The translations under genes were made by a program, and so were the position numbers. This document shows positions 1-5,775 of a stretch of DNA of 16,442 nucleotides, one piece after another; position 1 is the first letter of the stretch, and each line of letters starts with the position of its first letter. This DNA comes from Bryobacterales bacterium (GTDB lineage Bacteria; Cyanobacteriota; Vampirovibrionia; Obscuribacterales; Obscuribacteraceae): the NCBI GenBank assembly GCA_903970295.1, contig CAJCHQ010000311.1, positions 1 to 16,442 on the forward strand, in the 5' to 3' direction. A model generated the notes under the pieces. That model saw only the letters and a program-made list of their open reading frames with translations, made no database searches and was not told the origin of the DNA.

Positions 1-476
1 CGATCGAACTTTGCCAACTTTTTCAGGACGGCACGTTCGATTCCCAAAATTTGAACCGCCGTATCGGGTGATACCAGGATCTGATCGAGCGAGCATGCGG
101 AGTAGATCTCGCCAGTGTAAATGTCGCGGTAAGCATGAAAAGCACATTGCGGCACGCTGTCGTGACAAGATTCGGCTACCCATTCGGACAGCGAAGCGAG
201 GCTAAACTTTCCGTTCTCATGGTCGGGCAATAGATCGGCGTCTAGAAGCCGCTGAAACACGGACTCCTTAACTCCTAAAATTTTCCGCGCTTCCAGTTCG
301 TCAATCGGAATCTTTTCAAACGGGATCACCGATCCTGCGCCGCGATATCCCCAACACTCTGCATCGTCGTCGTCGCCCAGTATTTCCTCTATCAGTTTTT
401 GCCGCTCAGCTTGATCTGCTTTGGCAGCATGTACTAGGGTCAGCGGTCGCGATGGTTTCGTCTTTAGTGCATTCAT
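1..476 (-). CDS. Tandem helix-turn-helix (excisionase/MerR-like) protein, truncated by the window edge
   Basis: An open frame starts at ATG 476-474 and runs off the left edge without a stop, giving 158 visible residues. A good Shine-Dalgarno GGAG lies at 486-483, six bases before the ATG. After a charged N-terminus with an acidic patch (GDDDDAE), a segment around residues 58-103 (EARKILGVKESVFQRLLDAD, then GKFSLASLSEWV) has the layout of the small helix-turn-helix fold used by excisionases and MerR-like regulators: a helical pair, a short wing, and a final helix with a conserved Trp. A second similar segment begins near residue 139 (DTAVQILGIERAVLKKL) and is cut by the edge. The role is probably DNA binding for element regulation, recombination or replication. 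Family membership is inferred from pattern only, and the rest of the protein is unseen. Confidence 0.72.
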   Translation of the reverse strand, partial: MNALKTKPSRPLTLVHAAKADQAERQKLIEEILGDDDDAECWGYRGAGSVIPFEKIPIDELEARKILGVKESVFQRLLDADLLPDHENGKFSLASLSEWVAESCHDSVPQCAFHAYRDIYTGEIYSACSLDQILVSPDTAVQILGIERAVLKKLAKFD

Positions 477-482
477 GTGTTT

Positions 483-486
483 CTCC
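483..486 (-). promoter_or_regulatory. Ribosome binding site of the edge gene
   Basis: GGAG on the minus strand, six bases before ATG 476. It fixes the start of a gene whose other end is outside the window and which could otherwise be overlooked. Confidence 0.6.
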
Positions 487-585
487 AATTAGCGATGTGC
501 GCGTGACTATACTGCCAGGCCAGCGCGCCCACTGGGGCAAGCAGTTTCAACTGTCAAGCAAAACTTTGTGATTACAAACCGAGGT

Positions 586-786
586 TTAATCCAGTCGACC
601 ACTCGAAGCATTCAGTCTGTCTTCCAGCTCTGTTACTCGATTTTCGAGTTGCTTAACTGGATCAGACTCTGGACTGACGTGCTCAGCGATTAGTTTATTT
701 ATTGCCGCTGAACGTTTTGTCGGGGGGAGCGAATTCCAGAACTGAAGTGTCACAGCACTGGCGTAGAAACATAGTCGCTTATTCAA
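586..786 (-). CDS. Ribbon-helix-helix-like small DNA-binding protein with C-terminal coiled coil
   Basis: A 66-residue protein starting at TTG 786, with GGAG seven bases upstream. No ATG lies near that SD site, so TTG is the best start. Residues 4-36 (RLCFYASAVTLQFWNSLPP, then KRSAAINKLIAEH) follow the plan of CopG/Arc ribbon-helix-helix proteins: a short beta strand, a helix, and a KRS/GRS-type turn before the second helix. Residues 43-58 (DPVKQLENRVTELEDRL) form a short heptad coiled coil, as seen in plasmid-encoded accessory regulators. The TTG overlaps the stop codon of the upstream small ORF by four bases, which suggests translational coupling. A role as plasmid or element copy-control or partition-type regulator is an inference from fold and neighbours. 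Confidence 0.62.
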   Translation of the reverse strand: MNKRLCFYASAVTLQFWNSLPPTKRSAAINKLIAEHVSPESDPVKQLENRVTELEDRLNASSGRLD

Positions 787-992
787 AGACTTTCTCCGGT
801 CGGCATAACTTCAGCATACACTCTGCTCAGCTTAAGTAGCCGGCAGTTTATATTTTCGTAATAGTTGAAAACGCCGAAAACCGTGACTGGGCCTGTATTA
901 TCAGATTTGTGGATATATCTGAACTGCACCGCCTTTGGTGGCAAGCATCTCCGGCGAATCACTATTTGTTTTGTTGACGCTTTTTCTAACAA
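783..992 (-). CDS. Small protein of unknown function, coupled to the RHH-like gene
   Basis: A 69-residue frame from TTG 992 to TGA 783. I do not recognise a family. The N-terminus is basic (KASTKQIVIRRR) and the rest is mixed beta/helical with many aromatic residues (AVQFRYIHKSD, TVFGVFNYYENI). Support comes mainly from arrangement: its stop TGA overlaps the TTG start of the next gene in the pattern TTGA, and the SD of that gene lies inside this frame. Against it, no clear SD precedes the TTG. The frame continues a few codons upstream (including an in-frame CTG), so the true start is uncertain and the gene may be 5' truncated. A competing plus-strand frame covering 935-1219 looks less protein-like. 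Confidence 0.4.
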   Translation of the reverse strand: MLEKASTKQIVIRRRCLPPKAVQFRYIHKSDNTGPVTVFGVFNYYENINCRLLKLSRVYAEVMPTGESL

Positions 993-1263
993 CGTCGACA
1001 GCCATATTTGGAAAAATCGTCATTCAACAAGCTTCATCTAACCGGCAGTTTAATGTTCCATGCTGGCGAATCCGGGGTTCTCAGAATCAAATCGCCCCGA
1101 CAGGTGCCCACAGATTAGAAAGTGCACTCATGTTCACGACGCCTTACATTTTTCCCTGTGCACATAGCAACGATAGAAATTCTGCACCGAGAAAAATCGA
1201 CAAACGAAGCCGGTCTTAATTTCGCCCGCATGATGAATGAACTAGTTCAAGGAGATCTTGCAC

Positions 1264-1458
1264 ATGCCGGTTGTACAGGCGAAATCAAAACCAAAAAGAC
1301 CGTATCGTCTCCGAACCAATGAGGAGAGGTTGGCATTACTCGCAGAGGCTCGGGCCACTAGCTTTCATGGCACAGCTCAACGTCACGGCATTCGTTGCCA
1401 CTTGCTTTTCCTCTGGCGAAAAAAGCTGTCGCAGCTGAACGTTCAATCAGCAAATTAA
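1264..1458 (+). CDS. Orphan IS66 TnpA-like (IS3 OrfA-like) helix-turn-helix protein
   Basis: A 64-residue protein from ATG 1264, nine bases after GGAG (1251-1254). An upstream in-frame TTG at 1258 is too close to the SD. After a basic N-terminus (KSKPKRPYRLRT), residues 20-54 (EERLALLAEARATSFHGTAQ, then RHGIRCHLLFLWRKKL) match the DNA-binding helix-turn-helix of IS66 TnpA and IS3 OrfA proteins, whose consensus ends in a 'LLFRWR' recognition helix. It is shorter than usual TnpA proteins (about 100 residues or more), and no TnpB, TnpC or DDE partner follows. It is therefore either a relic of an insertion sequence or a captured regulator sitting directly before rep. Confidence 0.6.
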   Translation: MPVVQAKSKPKRPYRLRTNEERLALLAEARATSFHGTAQRHGIRCHLLFLWRKKLSQLNVQSAN

Positions 1459-1472
1459 TTCCAGTAGGAAAA

Positions 1473-1510
1473 CGAAAGCGACTCGCCGGGGATGGTGAAA
1501 GTCGCTTCGA
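1473..1510. repeat. Inverted repeat just before rep (candidate origin or regulatory hairpin)
   Basis: AAGCGACT (1476-1483) and AGTCGCTT (1500-1507) are perfect reverse complements separated by 16 bases (1484-1499). The stem can be extended by two CG pairs if A1475 is bulged. The repeat ends 16 bases before the GTG of the HUH replication gene. Rolling-circle origins (dso) are often hairpins next to or inside rep, and Rep autoregulatory hairpins sit at the same place. Either reading fits. Confidence 0.55.
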
Positions 1511-1522
1511 GAGTGATTCGTC

Positions 1523-3292
1523 GTGTCATTACAGTGTAACTTAAAATCCAAATTTAGCAACCATCCTGACTCAATACAGGAGAGTTCGGCCACCGCCGCA
1601 CAGTTGCGCAGCATTAAACAATGCGATGTGGCGCTATTACACCAAGCTTCCAGAAACTGCACGAAGTCCGAAAACGTTGACGAGGAAAGGCACGAATGGC
1701 TGTCACGTGCTAATCACGACCGATCACATACAGCCAAACTATGCGCCGTGTGCGAATTTCTGAGATTTACAAATATCGAGGGCCGTATCCCGAGGCTCAC
1801 GGAATTTGCGAGAAGTTCTCGCGCTCGAAACCACGTCAGGCGGGCATTTTTGTCGATTGCTGGAGATGACTTCAGCTCGAAGCTCTTGATAGATCGTGAT
1901 CCAATCGCAAATTCGAAAAGTTTCACACGCGCCGATGCGATACATCTCGATGACGCAACCTTCAAAATGGTGAGAAGCTACGGGCTGGAACGCCTGCGAG
2001 TTCTCACGTTCACATGCCCACCAATGTCACAGACTGATGACATTCGCATCAGCGGCAACGCGTCCGTCTTGATGCTGCGAATCGCTTCAGGATTGACGGC
2101 GGTATATGGACTAGCCCCGTCCTTCATTGCCAGAGCTGAGAGAAGCAACATTCTGCACTTCCACATTCTGATCGCCATCAATGATCGGGAGCCTATACGA
2201 GAAGATCTTCGACAACTATGGCTATCGGTCGCTCCGTCAGACGTATTCCGAAAGGCAGATGGTCAGGCATATAAGACCAACCAGATCCAAGTAAGCATCG
2301 AACCACTCGCACTTACAAACCATTACCGCTTTCAATACCTGGCAAAGCGAAATCAGTCGAGACTGAGAACGGTGTCGATTGATGGAATAGATAGAAAACT
2401 TGCTCCCGATGCATGGTTCCTCACATCTCCCGATCTACAGCCCACTGCTAGCGAAGTCATCAGCTTTCGAGTCCCTGTTGCTGATCGTGAGCATCAAACC
2501 GAATTCATCGAATCTGTTAAATCACAAATCGCCGCTGATTGGAAGTTTGAGCAAAACCGACACCGTCAATCAGACACAGGTTCCTACTGTCGCGTAGATA
2601 CAACCTACCTAGCAATGGAACAGATCGAGACTATCCGGCAGACTTCGGAGCATCACGCTAGCTGCAAATGTTTCAGCTGTGAAAGTTCGTACTTCGTTGC
2701 CATCGAATACCATCAATCTTCTGGGCATCTCCTGCTGAAACGTGTCACCATCAGCCGCCGTGTTCACCAGAAATCGAAGAAACCAGCCCCAACTAAACCG
2801 GAGCCGCCAGTATTTTCCTTGGGAAAACTTGCGGAAGTAACTGACGTCAAAAGAAAGCAAAAGGTACCCCGCTTCCAAGATGAGAATGCTGAAGAAGTTA
2901 TTAGTGCCGCTGTTGCTAAGGCAGCTGTGTTGCAGCGATTGAGGCACATGCGAGCAGAACGCTTGCAATCATCTACCGACGCCACAGAGAGGCACCAACC
3001 CACCTCTGCTGCATCGTCGAAGATAGCTCTACTCGGCAGATGCGAGGAGAAAATCGGCTCGGAGACTTTGACTCGCAAACATAAAAAGCTGCCTCAAACA
3101 TTACATCTCACAATTTGTCGGCGTGACTATGAAATGCAGCGACGGGATGCTCATACGATTAATTCTGTTCGACACAGGCGTCCTGACAGAGTGAAATGCC
3201 GTGGTGCGCCTTTGGCTGATAGGTCATTTAGAAAAACATCACGCCAAATAGGAGGCACCCATGTACGAAAATATCGCAGCCAGCAAAAATAA
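1523..3292 (+). CDS. rep: Rolling-circle replication initiator of the HUH endonuclease type
   Basis: A 589-residue protein from GTG 1523. An in-frame stop at 1514-1516 rules out an upstream start, and GAGAG at 1509-1513 lies nine bases before it. All three hallmarks of HUH Rep proteins appear in order: motif I VLTFT (residues 160-164), motif II HFHILI (His212 and His214, the metal ligands), and motif III NHYRFQYLAK (Tyr268 and Tyr272 plus Lys275). The YxxxY pair resembles the two-tyrosine superfamily of phage and plasmid initiators. Such enzymes nick one strand at the origin, stay bound through the active tyrosine and start rolling-circle synthesis. The last ~160 residues are Lys/Arg-rich and poorly ordered, and the final ~30 bases overlap the next gene. 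Helicase motifs are not visible. The exact Rep family is not assigned; a transposase-type HUH is less likely. Confidence 0.78.
   Translation: MSLQCNLKSKFSNHPDSIQESSATAAQLRSIKQCDVALLHQASRNCTKSENVDEERHEWLSRANHDRSHTAKLCAVCEFLRFTNIEGRIPRLTEFARSSRARNHVRRAFLSIAGDDFSSKLLIDRDPIANSKSFTRADAIHLDDATFKMVRSYGLERLRVLTFTCPPMSQTDDIRISGNASVLMLRIASGLTAVYGLAPSFIARAERSNILHFHILIAINDREPIREDLRQLWLSVAPSDVFRKADGQAYKTNQIQVSIEPLALTNHYRFQYLAKRNQSRLRTVSIDGIDRKLAPDAWFLTSPDLQPTASEVISFRVPVADREHQTEFIESVKSQIAADWKFEQNRHRQSDTGSYCRVDTTYLAMEQIETIRQTSEHHASCKCFSCESSYFVAIEYHQSSGHLLLKRVTISRRVHQKSKKPAPTKPEPPVFSLGKLAEVTDVKRKQKVPRFQDENAEEVISAAVAKAAVLQRLRHMRAERLQSSTDATERHQPTSAASSKIALLGRCEEKIGSETLTRKHKKLPQTLHLTICRRDYEMQRRDAHTINSVRHRRPDRVKCRGAPLADRSFRKTSRQIGGTHVRKYRSQQK
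3250..3256 (+). promoter_or_regulatory. Strong ribosome binding site inside the end of rep
   Basis: AGGAGG lies within the last codons of rep and before ATG 3261. It decides the start of the downstream gene and implies coupled translation. The same core (TAGGAGGCAC) recurs near 5639-5649 without a usable start codon after it. Confidence 0.6.
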
Positions 3293-4901
3293 GGCACTGC
3301 AATACCTGCAACAGCCATTCACTATTGACGAGGTCTATGACGCGATCTTCGATCTGAATTTGCTTTTCAAACACGGAGACGGCATTCACAGCATCTATGC
3401 AATCTCAGACATGACCGAACGGTTCGCAAAGATTTTAGAACGCTGCCAGGAATGCGGCATAACGCTTTCCCAGTCGTTACTGGATCGCACTTGGTCAGTC
3501 GTTAGCTGGAAGAGAGACAGTAAAAGCCGGAAGCAAATGCCGAAGCCTCACTTGCTGCCAGCGTCAATTCGACAAGAAGTTGAAAAAGAGATGGCGCTAT
3601 CAACAGGCTTACTGCCTCCTGTAGGCTGCTGTAAGCCGTCCCGTGAAATGCCAACACCTGATGTCCTTGAGAAGCTTTGCTGGAGTGCTACACACAATGA
3701 TGAAAACGCGCTCTCTGCCATCCGGGCATTTTTTGAACAGGAGCACCTACCTCAACTGCTCAAGATCATCAGTGCCGATGGGCATCTCGATGAGAGTTTG
3801 GTGAAAGAGTACTTTAAAGCCGGCATCTTTGGGACCCTCTCTGAGTTTGCCGATTCACTGCCGGATAATCTTGGCCCAGCTACTGCCCAAGTGCTGCTCG
3901 ATCGCCTGCGAATGTTTCCCAGAGAAGGAGATACTGAACAAATAGCAATCGAAGTTGCAGGCATGCTTCTTGACCGACCTGATGTATTTGGCATGATGAA
4001 ATATCTCGCCGACGCTGGAAGACTTGCGTTCGCCTTATTTACGGATAGCTATCCCTCAACTCTTCACGCGCTTCAGGCTTGGTTAGCCCGGCAAGATACA
4101 TGGCACCCGACAGAAAACGATCTAGCAAATCATCAACCCGATCAAAGGGTCAGACCAGAAATGATCGTAACTGCTATCTCTTTGAACGACCTGCAAGAAA
4201 AAACTCATAGGCACAGCCACAGAACCATACCTGGGATGGCGAATGCAAATGATCTACTGACGCCTCGCGGTTGCTGCCCCTCCGACAGCGACGGGAATTG
4301 CTTTAGCGAGATAGATTGGCAAATCGATGTTGAGCACGATTTGGAGTACCTACGTGAAGGCTCCCATAAATTTCTCGACAGCCTCGTTTCGCGCCTTGCA
4401 CTGGCAGCGACCGAGAAAGTTCTGCGCCGGCTCAAGTCCAATGGCGCCCTTAGCTGGGCAGGCGCTCTAGAAGCGATCAACAAGACCATTTCAAGGCTTC
4501 TTGGAGAGGACCTGGTGCTAATAACCATTCTTGAGTTGGAATCGAGCATCATTGAGAAAGCCCGGGGCAATTTATTCATGTTTGATTATGATGACAAAGA
4601 TCCCGGTGTCGTTCGAAAGTCTGCCGGCAGATTTTTATCGAGAAATGGTCTTTTCCATCTGACTTATCTGAACGGTCCCGGAAAGAAAGCATTCAGTCTG
4701 TTTGCGGAGCAGTATCCGTCAAAGGTAATTGCACTTAACGCCTGGTACGAACTCGACGAGAACTGGTCACCAGAATCAACTGGCATCGCTCTAGAGGCAC
4801 TTGCCGCAGCTGCCAATATTGTAGATGGGTTGCAGGTTAATAGCGACGGCAAAAGAGTCGAGCCCGAGCAAACAGCCCGCACAGTGAGGTCACTCCGATA
4901 G
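3261..4901 (+). CDS. Rep-linked protein of unknown family built from two homologous modules
   Basis: A 546-residue protein from ATG 3261 with a strong SD (AGGAGG four bases before it), overlapping the end of rep by 32 bases, so the two are likely co-transcribed. I recognise no family. Visually it holds two diverged copies of one ~180-residue unit. Copy A (about residues 117-290) opens with LLPPVGCC and closes with AFALFTDSYPS, AW and TWHPTEND. Copy B (about 331-510) opens with LLTPRGCC and closes with AFSLFAEQYPS, AW and NWSPEST. The middles align through LRMF/LFMF, AGMLLDR/AGRFLSR and KYL/TYL. The protein is soluble, mostly helical by composition, with no signal peptide or membrane segment. 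A function in element replication or maintenance is suggested only by its coupling to rep. Confidence 0.72.
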   Translation: MYENIAASKNKALQYLQQPFTIDEVYDAIFDLNLLFKHGDGIHSIYAISDMTERFAKILERCQECGITLSQSLLDRTWSVVSWKRDSKSRKQMPKPHLLPASIRQEVEKEMALSTGLLPPVGCCKPSREMPTPDVLEKLCWSATHNDENALSAIRAFFEQEHLPQLLKIISADGHLDESLVKEYFKAGIFGTLSEFADSLPDNLGPATAQVLLDRLRMFPREGDTEQIAIEVAGMLLDRPDVFGMMKYLADAGRLAFALFTDSYPSTLHALQAWLARQDTWHPTENDLANHQPDQRVRPEMIVTAISLNDLQEKTHRHSHRTIPGMANANDLLTPRGCCPSDSDGNCFSEIDWQIDVEHDLEYLREGSHKFLDSLVSRLALAATEKVLRRLKSNGALSWAGALEAINKTISRLLGEDLVLITILELESSIIEKARGNLFMFDYDDKDPGVVRKSAGRFLSRNGLFHLTYLNGPGKKAFSLFAEQYPSKVIALNAWYELDENWSPESTGIALEALAAAANIVDGLQVNSDGKRVEPEQTARTVRSLR

Positions 4902-5198
4902 CGCTACTGCAACACGCCTGATCCGCCGAAGCACATCTCCGCCTCGGCCTATTAGGTGATCATAGATTGATGTCTTCCAAGCGTCGAGAACTTCTCTAGT
5001 GAAATAAGGCAGCCCGTTAATATTCAGTCGGGCTGGATGCCCATCGAAAATAAGATCTGATGGTCCAAGTCGGCTTTCGTTAAACTGGTCGAATTCCTTT
5101 CTCTCAATGCATAGATATTCACAAGCCTCGCTCAGATTAAAAGTCATCGCAACCCCCGTTTCAGTTAAAGCCAATTTGTCGCGCAATTGCTCATTCAT
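4890..5198 (-). CDS. Excisionase/MerR-like helix-turn-helix protein
   Basis: A 102-residue protein ending at 4890, so its 3' end overlaps the end of the convergent Rep-linked gene by 12 bases. I prefer ATG 5198, which has GGTGA about eight bases upstream; GTG 5210 in the same frame would add four residues. Residues 20-72 (TFNLSEACEYLCIERKEFDQ, later LNINGLPYFTREVLDAWKTS) follow the excisionase/HTH-17 pattern: 'LSEAAEYL' helix, recognition helix, winged hairpin, then 'REVLDAW'. The insertion between helix and wing is longer than typical. The C-terminus is basic (RGGDVLRRIRRVAVALSE), which is useful for DNA contact. It resembles the protein at the left window edge in layout. A control role in excision or replication of the same element is plausible. 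Confidence 0.66.
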   Translation of the reverse strand: MNEQLRDKLALTETGVAMTFNLSEACEYLCIERKEFDQFNESRLGPSDLIFDGHPARLNINGLPYFTREVLDAWKTSIYDHLIGRGGDVLRRIRRVAVALSE

Positions 5199-5384
5199 GT
5201 TTATCGTCACCCGTTTGTTTCACTTGCAACCGTTCCTGCATTCCAAATTACCTGTCAGCGCGCCTACCTTGCCCAAAGAGGAGAAATTTTGACAGGAGTG
5301 CCGGCCGTGGTCCCAAAGGTCCATTAAAAAACCAGTCACCTAAACAATAAAAAGCCTTATCAGAGGCATCTCTGGGTTCGACAG

Positions 5385-5492
5385 TGGAGAGTTTGGCCCG
5401 CTTGGAAGGCATTCCTCCTGCCCGGAGGCAGACGCCCGCATTTTAATGCGCCTTTTCTAATAAATGGTCATTCGCCACTCTCCAAGTTTTTT
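5385..5492 (+). ncRNA. Candidate structured RNA with terminal stem and T-tail
   Basis: TGGAGAGT (5385-5392) pairs perfectly with ACTCTCCA (5477-5484), enclosing about 84 bases, and six Ts follow at 5487-5492, as in a factor-independent terminator. Inside are two further hairpins: CCTCC-TGCCC-GGAGG (5414-5428) and CGCATT-TT-AATGCG (5437-5450). The combination of a long-range closing stem, nested hairpins and a T-tail on one strand is what a small regulatory RNA or leader attenuator looks like. I could not match it to a known class (not tRNA, 4.5S or obvious tmRNA). No clear promoter was found. The strand is inferred from the T-tail. Confidence 0.38.
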
Positions 5493-5710
5493 CTCGAAAG
5501 TCCGAAGATAGTCGCCCTGTGGTGATCACTCTCAGGCTCGCCAGTAGTAAAACAGCAGAATTAACTGGTAAGAAACTCGGATTGGCTCCCTGACCAGCCT
5601 AATAAAACGCGCCTTTAACTGTCCAACTCTCAGATTCGTTAGGAGGCACTGTCTGTAGTATCGTTTAATATTTCGGAGTCGGCAAAATTATTCGGTCGGC
5701 ACTCATGCGT

Positions 5711-5723
5711 TGCGGGTCCCGCA
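5711..5723. repeat. Perfect short inverted repeat upstream of the tape-measure gene
   Basis: TGCGGG-T-CCCGCA, centred at 5717, lies 53 bases before ATG 5776. It may be an operator or a leader hairpin. Its right arm overlaps a second possible stem (CGCAC with GTGCG, eight-base loop), so the two structures exclude each other. Confidence 0.35.
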
Positions 5724-5775
5724 CTTGAAATGGTGCGAAAATAAACATGTAGCAACATCCCTCGGAAACAGACCA

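Larger units (their letters stand above)
5199..5775. other. 577-base noncoding stretch with several hairpins
   Basis: No convincing protein frame lies here. Contents seen: a small hairpin CAGAG-GCAT-CTCTG at 5361-5374; the structured RNA candidate at 5385-5492; an orphan SD-like AGGAGG at 5641-5646 with no start codon behind it; and a perfect inverted repeat TGCGGG-T-CCCGCA at 5711-5723. The repeat's right arm can alternatively pair as CGCAC with GTGCG downstream, giving two exclusive foldings just before the tape-measure gene. A TTGACA box at 5289-5294 has no matching -10 at normal spacing. Confidence 0.5.

Noticed and set aside
935..1219. Plus-strand 94-codon frame with a hydrophobic stretch
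   Set aside because: TTG start without SD; it overlaps the coupled minus-strand pair, and its composition after residue 35 is not protein-like.
5371..5392. GGGTTCGACAGTGG read as a tmRNA or tRNA fragment
   Set aside because: Only the short TTCGAC string matches; there is no acceptor stem, no tag reading frame and no CCA end nearby.
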